The notes beneath the pieces are model-generated. The model searched no databases, was not told the origin of the DNA, and saw only the letters and a list, made by a program, of their open reading frames with translations. Positions 1 to 7,943 of a stretch of DNA of 9,426 bases are shown here, piece by piece (within the stretch, counting starts at the first letter, position 1; every line of letters begins with the position of its first letter). The position numbers were made by a program, and so were the translations under genes. The stretch comes from Nitrosospira sp. (lineage in GTDB: Bacteria; Pseudomonadota; Gammaproteobacteria; Burkholderiales; Nitrosomonadaceae): contig JAKDLC010000060.1 of the NCBI GenBank assembly GCA_030453055.1, positions 1 through 9,426 of the forward strand, written 5' to 3'.

Positions 1-635
1 AGAACATGATCGCAAAAACGGCTTGCCCAGCCCACATCGTGCAACACCATGATGAGCGCGCCACCTTGTCCGGCCAACTCATTAAACAGCGTCATGGCGA
101 GAAGTTGATGGCGCAGGTCGAGGTGTCGCAACGGCTCATCCAGCAAATAACATTGCGGCGACTGGGTCAGCAACAAAGCGATGCGCGCGCGCTGGCGCTC
201 GCCACCCGAAAGCGTGACGAGTGGACGGTGAGCGAGGCGAGTCAACTCCATGCGCTCAATGGCCTGGAGTGCAATATCGTGATCAACGGATTCCCTGCCA
301 AACAGGCTTTTCACATGGGGATAGCGTCCGAGTGACACATATTCGTACACACTGCCCCAGAACTCGCCGGGTTCTTCCTGCAACATGATACCGAGATGGC
401 GAGCAAGCTCGCGCCGCGGCCAGATTGGTGGCGCTTTGCCCGCCACCGTCACCGAAGACTCACTTCCGCCATTGACGTGATGCAGGCCGCCCAGCGCGTG
501 TATCAAGGTCGTCTTGCCGCAACCGTTCTGGCCGAGTACGGCCCAGCATTCACCTGGATTAACAGTCAGGTTCAAGTTGCGGCACAATATCTTGTCGGGA
601 TATTGCAGGGTCAGATTTCTGGCTTGGAGGATCAT
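1..635 (-). CDS. ABC transporter ATP-binding protein, iron-siderophore/cobalamin (FecE/BtuD/HmuV-like) type, 3' end cut by window
   Basis: Cytoplasmic ATPase subunit expected to drive an ABC importer. Translating the minus strand from the ATG at 635 gives 211 residues before the window edge. All ATPase motifs are present and in order: Walker A GQNGCGKT (residues 35–42), Q-loop Gln86 in IMLQEEPG, signature LSGGERQR (142–149), Walker B CYLLDEP (162–168), D-loop HLDL (171–174) and switch His199 in VLHD. The frame has no stop before the edge, so perhaps 30–60 C-terminal residues are missing. The ATG lies 11 nt after the recG stop codon; no in-frame start lies between them and no strong Shine-Dalgarno is visible, which suggests translation linked to recG. 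The short spacing between signature and Walker B and the overall look match the FecCD-partner group, but the substrate cannot be read from the ATPase alone. Permease and binding-protein genes, if present, would lie beyond the left edge. Confidence 0.93.
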   Translation of the reverse strand, partial: MILQARNLTLQYPDKILCRNLNLTVNPGECWAVLGQNGCGKTTLIHALGGLHHVNGGSESSVTVAGKAPPIWPRRELARHLGIMLQEEPGEFWGSVYEYVSLGRYPHVKSLFGRESVDHDIALQAIERMELTRLAHRPLVTLSGGERQRARIALLLTQSPQCYLLDEPLRHLDLRHQLLAMTLFNELAGQGGALIMVLHDVGWASRFCDHV

Positions 636-646
636 CCGACAGGCGG

Positions 647-2785
647 CTATACCCGCAGGTATTCGCTTTCCCTCCCCAGCCAGCGTTGAAGATGACTTGT
701 CGCGGCCTCGGGATGGTCGCGGAGTAATTCCTCGGCGACAATACGGGCGGCTTCCAGTAAATCCTCATCTTGTTCCAGATCGGCGAAGCGCAGCAGGGGT
801 ACACCGCTCTGGCGCGCACCCAGAAATTCGCCCGGGCCACGGAGCCGCAAATCCTCGCGCGCAATTTCAAAACCGTCGGTATGTTCGAAGATGATTTTAA
901 GCCTCTCCCGGGCGGTTGCGGACAGGGGTTTCTGATACAGCAGTATACATGTACTGGCTCCCGCGCCTCGCCCCACGCGGCCGCGCAACTGATGCAACTG
1001 TGACAGTCCCATGCGCTCGGCGTGCTCGATCACCATCAGCGAGGCGTTGGGTACATCCACGCCTACTTCGATGACAGTGGTCGCAACCAGTAATTGGATT
1101 TCGCCTTGCTGGAATGATTCCATCACCGTCGATTTTTCCTGCGGTGGGAGCCGCCCGTGCACCAGGCCGATTTTCAAATCCGGAAAAGTCCGGTTTAACG
1201 TTTCATGGGTCTCCAGAGCGGTTTTGAGTTGCAAAGCCTCGGATTCCTCAATCAGCGGGCACACCCAGTAGGCCTGTTTTCCGCCATGACAAGCTTCCCG
1301 GATACGTGCGGTCACTTCATCGCGGCGGGTGTCCGCGACCAGTTTGGTCAGCACCCGGGTTCTGCCGGGCGGCAGCCCAGCTATTACCGATACATCGAGG
1401 TCGGCATAGTAGCTCATTGACAACGTGCGCGGAATGGGCGTTGCGCTCATCATCAACTGGTGCGGCGCCGTCGAGCCGTCCGCTTTGGCGCCTTTCATTC
1501 TCAGCGCCAGGCGTTGATGCACGCCGAAGCGATGCTGCTCGTCGATAATGGCAAGCCCCAGCCTGTTGAATTCCACCTGTTCCTGGAATAATGCGTGAGT
1601 CCCAATGGCAAGCATGGCGCTACCGTCGGCGATACTGGCCAGCATTGTTTCGCGCTGTTTTTTTTTCTGACTGCCGGATAACCAGGCAATCGTGACACCC
1701 AAGGAGGCAAACAGCGGTTCAAGCCAGCCGGAGAGCTTCCGATAATGCTGCTCGGCGAGTATCTCGGTCGGAGTCATCAATGCAGCCTGGTAGTTATTTT
1801 CGATTGCCTGTAACACAGCCAATGTCGCCACGACGGTCTTGCCGCTGCCCACATCACCTTGCAACAACCGTTGCATTGGATGGGCTGCGGCGAGATCGCG
1901 GCTGATTTCGCCAAATGCTTGCTTTTGGCCACTGGTGAGCCTGAAGGGAAGCGATTCCAGCAGCGTATTGGTCAGCTTGTTTTCATGGGTCAGAGCGGGC
2001 GCGCTGCGATCGCGGCGCCGGCGATAATGCAAGCGCATGGATAGTTGCTGCGCCAGTAATTCATCGAATTTGATCCGCCGCCAGGCCGGATGGGTTCGTT
2101 CCTGCAACAGAATGGCGGATGCATCCGGCAACGGTTGATGCAAAAAGAATATGCTGTCCCTGAAATTTTTCAGTCGATAACGCCTTAAAATCGTATCCGG
2201 CAAAATTTCCGAGAGATAGCCTCGGTCGCTGCTATCCAGTGTCTGCCGGATCAGTTTGCGTATCGTTTCCGAGGAGAGCCCCGCGGTGGCCGGGTACACC
2301 GGCGTCAGCGCGTCGGCCAATGGTTCGCATTCGCGCACGATGCGGCATTTGGGGTGAATCATTTCCGCACCGAAAAAACCCGGGCGCACGTCCCCCAGCA
2401 GCCGGACTCGCGTACCGACGGAATAGGCTTTCACCTGACTGCCATAAAAATTGAGAAAGCGCATGAAGAGTATGCCGCTGCCATCCTTCACCTGGCACAC
2501 CAGTTGTCGCCGGGGACGGTACAGGATTTCGCTGTGGATAATGACGCCCTCCACCTGCACCGTCTTGTTTTCGGGCGCATCATTGATGGGATAGAGATGG
2601 GTTTCGTCCTCGTAGCGCAACGGCAAATGCAGCGCCAGGTCGAATTCATCGACGATACCAAGCCTGACGAGTTTCTCTTGCACGAGCTTGCTCGCAAAAC
2701 AAGCGCCAGCGCCGGGCGCGGAGTTGCCGCCGGCATTACCCTTTACTCCTGTAACCCTGAATCCGGCCTGTAGCGGACTCACCAT
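647..2785 (-). CDS. recG: ATP-dependent DNA helicase RecG
   Basis: Superfamily 2 double-stranded DNA translocase that remodels stalled replication forks, Holliday junctions and R/D-loops. The 712-residue product is close to the usual ~690–700. The N-terminal wedge/OB region includes [15 protein letters not shown] (53–67), very close to E. coli RecG. The motor motifs are [11 protein letters not shown] (307–317, Walker A), DEQHRFG (415–421, motif II), [10 protein letters not shown] (445–454, motif III), [15 protein letters not shown] (567–581, motif V) and QLRGRVGRG (599–607, motif VI). The RecG C-terminal [17 protein letters not shown] follows at 645–661. The ATG at 2785 has no obvious Shine-Dalgarno; the next codon is GTG, and the first ~30 residues are Gly/Ala-rich and poorly conserved, so the exact start is uncertain. 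The gene follows ridA by 108 nt and precedes the ABC ATPase by 11 nt. An A9 run in the coding strand (1658–1666) is noted separately. Confidence 0.97.
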   Translation of the reverse strand: MVSPLQAGFRVTGVKGNAGGNSAPGAGACFASKLVQEKLVRLGIVDEFDLALHLPLRYEDETHLYPINDAPENKTVQVEGVIIHSEILYRPRRQLVCQVKDGSGILFMRFLNFYGSQVKAYSVGTRVRLLGDVRPGFFGAEMIHPKCRIVRECEPLADALTPVYPATAGLSSETIRKLIRQTLDSSDRGYLSEILPDTILRRYRLKNFRDSIFFLHQPLPDASAILLQERTHPAWRRIKFDELLAQQLSMRLHYRRRRDRSAPALTHENKLTNTLLESLPFRLTSGQKQAFGEISRDLAAAHPMQRLLQGDVGSGKTVVATLAVLQAIENNYQAALMTPTEILAEQHYRKLSGWLEPLFASLGVTIAWLSGSQKKKQRETMLASIADGSAMLAIGTHALFQEQVEFNRLGLAIIDEQHRFGVHQRLALRMKGAKADGSTAPHQLMMSATPIPRTLSMSYYADLDVSVIAGLPPGRTRVLTKLVADTRRDEVTARIREACHGGKQAYWVCPLIEESEALQLKTALETHETLNRTFPDLKIGLVHGRLPPQEKSTVMESFQQGEIQLLVATTVIEVGVDVPNASLMVIEHAERMGLSQLHQLRGRVGRGAGASTCILLYQKPLSATARERLKIIFEHTDGFEIAREDLRLRGPGEFLGARQSGVPLLRFADLEQDEDLLEAARIVAEELLRDHPEAATSHLQRWLGRESEYLRV
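1658..1666 (-). repeat. A9 homopolymer inside recG (T9 on + strand)
   Basis: The recG coding strand reads CAG-AAA-AAA-AAA-CAG here, encoding Gln-Lys-Lys-Lys-Gln (residues 373–377, in the motor domain between the Walker A and DEQH motifs). A run of nine adenines is a known kind of site for polymerase slippage or sequencing indels. The frame is intact as given. One other frame is open from about 1722 to 1501, so a slip would replace the sequence and then stop, truncating the helicase before motif II or soon after it. No effect is demonstrated. Confidence 0.6.
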
Positions 2786-2870
2786 AGAGTGAAGGTCATG
2801 TGGTGTAAAAAGTTATCGAGGCGCATGACGCTGAGCTGAAGTACGGGTGAAAAATGAGCTGAAGAACGAG

Positions 2871-2882
2871 CGGCAGCTGCCG
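2871..2882. repeat. Perfect 12-bp palindrome in the ridA–recG spacer
   Basis: CGGCAGCTGCCG is its own reverse complement. It begins 11 nt outside the ridA stop codon end and lies in the 108-nt spacer before recG. The same spacer has a 10-bp direct repeat TGAGCTGAAG at 2832–2841 and 2855–2864. There is no T-run after the palindrome in the ridA direction, so it is not a standard intrinsic terminator. It may be a protein-binding site or chance. Confidence 0.45.
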
Positions 2883-2893
2883 GACTATACCAC

Positions 2894-3280
2894 TTAGGGT
2901 AATACCATCACCGCGTCCATTTCCACCAATGCGCCACGCGGAAGCGCCGCTACGCCTACCGCCGCGCGTGCCGGATACGGTGCGCTGAAATAGCCGGACA
3001 TGATTTCGTTCACCTTGTCGAAGTTGGTAAGATCGGTCAGATAAACATTCAATTTGACAATATCGCTCAAAGTCCCGCCACTTGCCGCCGTTACCGCCTT
3101 CAGGTTCAAAAACACCTGATGGATTTGCCCCTCGACACTTCCCACCATCTGCATGGTAATCGGATCCAGCCCGATCTGTCCGGAAAGATAGACTGTATTC
3201 CCGCCGTCGACGCGTATCGCCTGGGAATAGGTGCCTATGGCCCGGGGCGCGTCGCCGGTTTGAATCGTTTGCTTTTTCAT
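2894..3280 (-). CDS. ridA: RidA, 2-iminobutanoate/2-iminopropanoate deaminase (YjgF/YER057c/UK114 family)
   Basis: Small cytoplasmic enzyme that hydrolyses reactive enamine/imine intermediates released by PLP-dependent enzymes such as threonine dehydratase; family members are homotrimers. The product is 128 residues, the normal length. Visible family features are the N-terminal [14 protein letters not shown], the [10 protein letters not shown] segment, and [24 protein letters not shown] near the C-terminus, where the Arg in PARAAV corresponds to the substrate-carboxylate-binding Arg105 of E. coli RidA. The frame is open upstream to 3403, but the ATG at 3280 is chosen because an excellent Shine-Dalgarno (AAAGGAGA) sits just before it and the homology begins there. 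The gene is divergent from murA and co-directional with recG, which it precedes by 108 nt. Confidence 0.97.
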   Translation of the reverse strand: MKKQTIQTGDAPRAIGTYSQAIRVDGGNTVYLSGQIGLDPITMQMVGSVEGQIHQVFLNLKAVTAASGGTLSDIVKLNVYLTDLTNFDKVNEIMSGYFSAPYPARAAVGVAALPRGALVEMDAVMVLP

Positions 3281-3284
3281 TTGA

Positions 3285-3292
3285 TCTCCTTT
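3285..3292 (-). promoter_or_regulatory. Ribosome binding site of ridA
   Basis: The minus strand reads AAAGGAGA followed by TCAA and the ATG at 3280. This near-consensus Shine-Dalgarno fixes the ridA start and rules out the longer open frame that begins at 3403. Confidence 0.85.
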
Positions 3293-3328
3293 GTGTTTGA
3301 ATGTGGAAGCAACTGTGCGCAAATTTGA

Positions 3329-3347
3329 ATTTATCCGGGCTATAAGC
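3329..3347. repeat. 19-bp direct repeat, copy 1 (ridA–murA intergenic region)
   Basis: ATTTATCCGGGCTATAAGC, identical to the copy at 3426–3444. It lies 49 nt upstream of the ridA start codon, in the 165-nt divergent region. The unit contains TATAAG on the + strand and GCTTATAG on the minus strand, so it is AT-rich at the ends with a CCGGGC core. Confidence 0.8.
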
Positions 3348-3361
3348 GCGTTCTTTGCGAT

Positions 3362-3390
3362 ATGATGAAGGGAACGGCGGCACATTTCAA
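3362..3390 (-). promoter_or_regulatory. Candidate sigma70 promoter for ridA
   Basis: On the minus strand TTGAAA (3390–3385) is followed 17 nt later by CATCAT (3367–3362). The -35 box matches 5 of 6 consensus positions; the -10 box is poor. The site is correctly oriented about 80 nt upstream of the ridA start codon. On the + strand, TATGAT at 3361–3366 resembles a -10 box towards murA but has no good -35 partner. Weak pattern evidence only. Confidence 0.22.
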
Positions 3391-3425
3391 CCCGTAAGAC
3401 CATGACCGGTACGCGTTACAGCGCC

Positions 3426-4696
<1,271 letters not shown>

Positions 4697-4813
4697 GCTG
4701 AATCCGGCGATCGGATCGGATGGCGTGCACGGTTTCTGGAGGCGGCGCGAAACGCGGAATGGGTCCGGGGTGAACTGCAGGGGCGCTGACATTTGGCGTT
4801 TGGCCGCGCTATT

Positions 4814-5509
4814 TCAGGGAAGGGTCGTGGCGAGACGAAATCCCAGATAACGCATACGTTTCGCCGTGTCAAACCAGTTGCACGCGGTGGTGCTCATATC
4901 CTGCGGTCGGTGATTCCACGAGCCGCCGCAGAACAAGCGTTTTGTGCAATTGCCTTTCCAACAATCGTCCGTCCATTGCCAGACGTTCCCCATCATATCG
5001 TACAGGCCGAAGGCATTGGGCTTGAAGCTGCCTACCGGCGCGGTTTTCCGGTTGTCCCAATTGCTTCCGCAGCCATCGCAGTTGGCATTATTCTGCCCGG
5101 CATCATTGCCCCAGTAATACGTGGTGGCGGTGCCGGCGCGCGTGGCGATTTTCCATTCCTCTTCACTCGGCAGACGGTAGGTTTTGCCGGTTTTGCGCGA
5201 CAGCCATTGAATATAAGCTTGCGCATCGTTCCAGCTCACATTGATCACCGGCCTGTTGCCGCGCCCCCAGCCATTATCCGAAGGCTGGTATCCGCCACAG
5301 CCGCCTCCCGCCACGCAGGCGTCCCATTCATCAAAAGTGACAGCGAATTTACCGATGGCAAATTTTTTGCCCGGAATGGATATCAATTCGGGGCAGTCCG
5401 GACACGCCTTGCTTTCGTCACCCTGTTTTTTCGCGTCAGTGACTGCGTGTGTTTCAGCCGATGCGGTAAAGATAAGGATGAGAAGGCACGCATAATAAAC
5501 TGATTTCAT
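4814..5509 (-). CDS. Exported FGE/SUMF1-domain protein lacking the catalytic cysteine motif
   Basis: The product has 231 residues starting at the ATG at 5509, where a hydrophobic N-terminus (YYACLLILIFTASA) looks like a signal peptide cleaved near residue 18–22. The open frame extends to 5557, but that would bury the signal peptide. The rest matches the formylglycine-generating-enzyme sulfatase-modifying fold: CPDCPELISIPGKKF (36–50), FAVTFDEWDACV (55–66), RPVINVSWNDAQAYIQWLS (86–104), YRLPSEEEWKIATRAG (111–126), APVGSFKPNAFGLYDMMGNV (157–176), CGGSWNHRP (194–202) and LGFRLA (222–227). True FGEs carry a paired-cysteine CH..YC-type segment after GGS; here that stretch lacks it, so formylglycine-generating activity is unlikely. 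The segment that usually links the IPGG.F.MG and K..VT motifs is missing. The mature part has ten cysteines, suggesting disulfides in the periplasm. The function is unknown. It follows the protease gene in the same direction. Confidence 0.85.
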   Translation of the reverse strand: MKSVYYACLLILIFTASAETHAVTDAKKQGDESKACPDCPELISIPGKKFAIGKFAVTFDEWDACVAGGGCGGYQPSDNGWGRGNRPVINVSWNDAQAYIQWLSRKTGKTYRLPSEEEWKIATRAGTATTYYWGNDAGQNNANCDGCGSNWDNRKTAPVGSFKPNAFGLYDMMGNVWQWTDDCWKGNCTKRLFCGGSWNHRPQDMSTTACNWFDTAKRMRYLGFRLATTLP

Positions 5510-5830
5510 GATTCCATTCTGAAATATGCCGCTGTACGCATCTTTGTATGGTACCACGTTCGTTTTGATGGGTTGCGCTTCGCTGCACCCGTCTACAAAA
5601 AACTGTCATTCCCGCGAAAGCGGGAATCCAGACGTGACTGGAACAGGCCGTCATCCTGCAGTGGGTGAATTCGGGCAACCGAAAACCCATGGATTCCCGC
5701 TTTCGCGGGAATGACAGGGTAAAGGGGAAGTAGGTGTAGGGCAATGTGCCTGCATAAAGAAAAAAATCAAAAATATCGTTGACAGGGAACAGAGTACCCA
5801 CAGGCATCGAACTGAGGCATAACATCGCAA
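5510..5830. other. 321-nt intergenic region between the FGE-like gene and the protease gene
   Basis: No gene is supported here; the short open frames lack ribosome binding sites and run through the inverted repeat. The stretch holds a 115-bp inverted-repeat element (5603–5717), with an A/T-rich segment at about 5756–5778. No convincing promoter for the FGE-like gene is seen; TTGACA at 5779–5784 points away from it and has no -10 box at the right distance. Confidence 0.6.
5603..5717. repeat. REPIN/MITE-like element with 28-bp perfect inverted ends containing ATTCCC-N8-GGGAAT
   Basis: The 28 bases at 5603–5630 are the exact reverse complement of 5690–5717, separated by 59 bp. Each end contains a palindrome ATTCCCGCGAAAGCGGGAAT (5608–5627) or its complement (5693–5712): an 8-bp stem with a GAAA loop. 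This fits the ATTCCC-N8-GGGAAT pattern of neisserial dRS3 elements and resembles REP doublets (REPINs) mobilised in trans by RAYT transposases. No transposase is encoded here, so the element would be non-autonomous. Lying between two co-directional genes, its hairpins could also weaken read-through or stabilise mRNA ends. The inverted structure is directly visible; the class and mobility are inferred. Confidence 0.8.
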
Positions 5831-6325
5831 CTATTTGTTCCTGATTCGCAGCACCAGTTTGTCGTCCGATTGGAGCACATCCACCCTGCGCAAGAAGTTT
5901 TGTCCGAGCAGCGCCATATCTCCCCCGACACCAACACCCACGTTGAGACCTTTCACCACGATGCCGCCGGCCTCGATCACCTGCCCTGATACGATCTCAC
6001 CCATGATCGTACCATTTGCGGTCGAAAAACCGGCAGGTATCCCCCTCGGCAAGCCGACGCTTTGCGCGATGTCACGACCGATGGAAACCATACTGGCTCC
6101 GGTATCCACCATAAAATCGACCGGGTGGCCATTGATTGCGCCCCGCACATAGTAGTGCCCATCACGCGATCTCGGGATGGTGACTTCCCCGCCAGCCAGA
6201 TCCGCGCTGGCAACCGCAATCGTCGGTTTTTCCCGGGCGTCGAAGTACAGGTAAATCGCGCCGGAGAGAGCAACCCAAATCGCGAGAGCGGTGATGTGAC
6301 CCCAGGCAAGACGGCTACCGGACAT
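5831..6325 (-). CDS. Membrane-anchored retropepsin-like aspartic protease (TIGR02281-type, clan AA)
   Basis: The product has 164 residues from the ATG at 6325. It has an N-terminal transmembrane segment (about residues 9–27, HITALAIWVALSGAIYLYF) followed by a periplasmic single-domain aspartic protease. The catalytic motif FMVDTGASMVSIG is at 71–83 (Asp74 in DTGAS), and the second conserved element LLGQNFLRR (139–147) is typical of this family. Such single-domain proteases are expected to act as homodimers, each subunit giving one aspartate. The frame also allows a TTG start at 6337 (four residues more). Neither start has a clear Shine-Dalgarno, so the choice of ATG is a convention. The gene is divergent from the FAD monooxygenase (182 nt between starts) and precedes the FGE-like gene by 321 nt. 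The substrate is unknown. Confidence 0.88.
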   Translation of the reverse strand: MSGSRLAWGHITALAIWVALSGAIYLYFDAREKPTIAVASADLAGGEVTIPRSRDGHYYVRGAINGHPVDFMVDTGASMVSIGRDIAQSVGLPRGIPAGFSTANGTIMGEIVSGQVIEAGGIVVKGLNVGVGVGGDMALLGQNFLRRVDVLQSDDKLVLRIRNK

Positions 6326-6350
6326 TCGGGTTATCAAGGCTTATAAACGC

Positions 6351-6381
6351 TTGGTTAAAGTAAGTTTACCGGAATTATATA
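6351..6381 (+). promoter_or_regulatory. Candidate promoter in the divergent protease–monooxygenase region
   Basis: TTGGTT (6351–6356) is followed 18 nt later by TTATAT (6375–6380), the first nucleotide pattern in this 182-nt region that resembles a sigma70 promoter towards the monooxygenase. Both boxes match consensus only partly and the A/T-rich island could equally serve the protease gene on the other strand. Confidence 0.25.
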
Positions 6382-6498
6382 GAAAGCCGCGGCCCTTGAA
6401 AGTTGCATGCGGGCCTGAATTCAATGCGATACGGCAGGTTGTGAAATTCCGTTTTGCGGCGTAGTCTTTCCATGTCTCTCGTTTTTTTCTTACTCATC

Positions 6499-6502
6499 AG
6501 GA
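6499..6502 (+). promoter_or_regulatory. Ribosome binding site that sets the monooxygenase start
   Basis: AGGA lies 5 nt before the ATG at 6508. This, together with the FAD-binding strand beginning a few residues later, favours this start over the upstream TTG (6454) and ATG (6472) in the same frame. Confidence 0.6.
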
Positions 6503-6507
6503 TAGAG

Positions 6508-7731
6508 ATGGATACAGTGACAGTACGGTGTTGCATCGCCGGAGGCGGCCCGGCGGGGATGATGCTGGGATTGCTGCTGGCCCGCGCGGGGTGTGAGGTA
6601 TTGGTTCTGGAAAAACATGCGGACTTTCTGCGAGACTTCCGTGGCGACACGATCCATCCTTCGACGCTTGAAGTCATGCATGAACTGGGATTTCTCGACG
6701 CGCTACTGAAATTGCCGCATCAAAAAGTGCCGCGAATCAATGCGCAGGTTGGCGACTTTGCGCTGACGACGGCGGATTTCACTTATCTGAAAACCCGATG
6801 CCGTTTTATCGCCTTAATGCCGCAGTGGGATTTCCTGAACTTTCTCGCCGGGCGGGCGGCCTGTTATCCAACATTCAGGTTGCGCATGAACGCCGAAGTG
6901 ACCGGCCTCATCGAAGATGCGGGTCATGTCGTCGGGCTGCGGGTGGCGACGCCGGACGGCTCGCTGGCCGTGCGCGCAAGTCTGGTTGTAGGGGCGGACG
7001 GCCGGCACTCGGTCGTGCGGGCGCGGTCGGGTCTGCCGGTAGAGGAGTTCGGCGCGCCCATGGATGTATTGTGGTTTCGCCTCTCGCGGCGCCCGGATGA
7101 CCCCGAAGACTCCGTTGGACGTTTCGACAGGGGCAGGGTCTTCGTCATGGCGAACCGGGGCACATACTGGCAATGCGGTTTCGTCATCCCGAAAGGTTCG
7201 CAGAGACAGATACAGGAGCGCGGGTTAGCCGCGTTTCGCGATAGCCTGCCGCAACTGGCGCCGTTTATAGCGGATCGTGTCGCCGAGCTGGGAGACTGGG
7301 AGGCAATCAAGCTCCTTACCGTGCAGGTCGACCGGTTGCGTCGATGGTATCGCCCGGGCCTTCTCTGCATCGGCGATGCCGCGCATGCGATGTCTCCGCT
7401 TGGAGGCGTTGGTATCAATCTCGCGATTCAGGATGCAATCGCCGCATCGAATTTGCTGGCGGCGTCGTTACGTGAGGATCGGGTGACCACCGGAGATCTG
7501 CACCGGGTTCAGCAGCGGCGTGCATGGCCGACACGCATGACGCAACGATTGCAGATATTCCTCCAGAATCGGGTCATCAGTCGCGTACTACATGGTGACG
7601 GCTCGCTTTCCCCACCATTGTTCCTCCGGCTCCTGGCGCGCTTCCCCCTCCTTCGGTCGATCCCTGCCCGATTAATCGGAATAGGATTTCGTCCGGAGCA
7701 CGTGAAGACGCCCAGCGTGTGGCCTGAATAA
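6508..7731 (+). CDS. FAD-dependent monooxygenase of the PHBH/UbiH family (FAD_binding_3)
   Basis: A flavoprotein of 407 residues, the usual length for class A flavin hydroxylases, expected to use NAD(P)H and oxygen to hydroxylate an aromatic or related compound. The three fold-defining motifs are present: the dinucleotide-binding GGGPAG (12–17, in CCIAGGGPAGMMLGLLLARAG), the DG motif VVGADGRHSVVR (160–171), and the GD motif LLCIGDAAHAMSPLGGVGINLAIQDA (285–310), which binds the FAD ribityl and pyrophosphate. RGDTIHPSTLEVMHELG (45–61) also fits the family. There is no membrane segment. It has no ubiquinone-synthesis or aromatic-catabolism genes beside it, so the substrate cannot be inferred. 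It is divergent from the aspartic protease gene and co-directional with the HDOD-GGDEF gene 212 nt downstream. The ATG at 6508 is preferred because AGGA precedes it. Confidence 0.92.
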   Translation: MDTVTVRCCIAGGGPAGMMLGLLLARAGCEVLVLEKHADFLRDFRGDTIHPSTLEVMHELGFLDALLKLPHQKVPRINAQVGDFALTTADFTYLKTRCRFIALMPQWDFLNFLAGRAACYPTFRLRMNAEVTGLIEDAGHVVGLRVATPDGSLAVRASLVVGADGRHSVVRARSGLPVEEFGAPMDVLWFRLSRRPDDPEDSVGRFDRGRVFVMANRGTYWQCGFVIPKGSQRQIQERGLAAFRDSLPQLAPFIADRVAELGDWEAIKLLTVQVDRLRRWYRPGLLCIGDAAHAMSPLGGVGINLAIQDAIAASNLLAASLREDRVTTGDLHRVQQRRAWPTRMTQRLQIFLQNRVISRVLHGDGSLSPPLFLRLLARFPLLRSIPARLIGIGFRPEHVKTPSVWPE

Positions 7732-7786
7732 TTGAACCTAAATCCAGTAGTTGACCGCTCATTTAATAGATCAGTGAATTACGAAT

Positions 7787-7803
7787 TATAAACGGTTTAT
7801 ACT
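7787..7803 (+). promoter_or_regulatory. 15-bp palindrome overlapping a TATACT -10-like box upstream of the HDOD gene
   Basis: TATAAACGGTTTATA (7787–7801) is a perfect inverted repeat with 7-bp arms around one central base, and TATACT (7798–7803) overlaps its right arm. A -10 box overlapped by a palindrome is a classic arrangement for a repressor operator. No good -35 box lies 17 nt upstream, although TTGACC occurs at 7751–7756. The distance to the HDOD start is about 140 nt. The palindrome is clear; the regulatory role is inferred. Confidence 0.35.
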
Positions 7804-7943
7804 TAGAAGCTTACAAATCGGTAGCATCAGAAAGCCCGTTCCCAGCCGTTACTATACGTACCCGCATTGCCCGCCGGTCAACGTTCCCTGGAAGCACTGG
7901 TTTTAGCGTCTCGGCGCGCCCCCGATAGAGCGTGATCAAAAAA

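Noticed and set aside
4697..4813. Bidirectional terminator between convergent murA and the FGE-like gene
   Set aside because: Only short 4–5 bp stems (for example CGCG-AAA-CGCG at 4746–4756) without a T-run.
4793..5503. Long open + strand frame (236 codons) antisense to the FGE-like gene
   Set aside because: No ribosome binding site, no recognisable domain; it mirrors the codon pattern of the clear minus-strand gene.
5756..5800. Possible intrinsic terminator of the protease gene (T-rich minus strand after GGGTACTCTGTTCCC)
   Set aside because: The stem is only about three base pairs, too weak to call.
5779..5807. TTGACA as a -35 box on the + strand
   Set aside because: No -10-like hexamer at 16–18 nt and no gene in that direction nearby.
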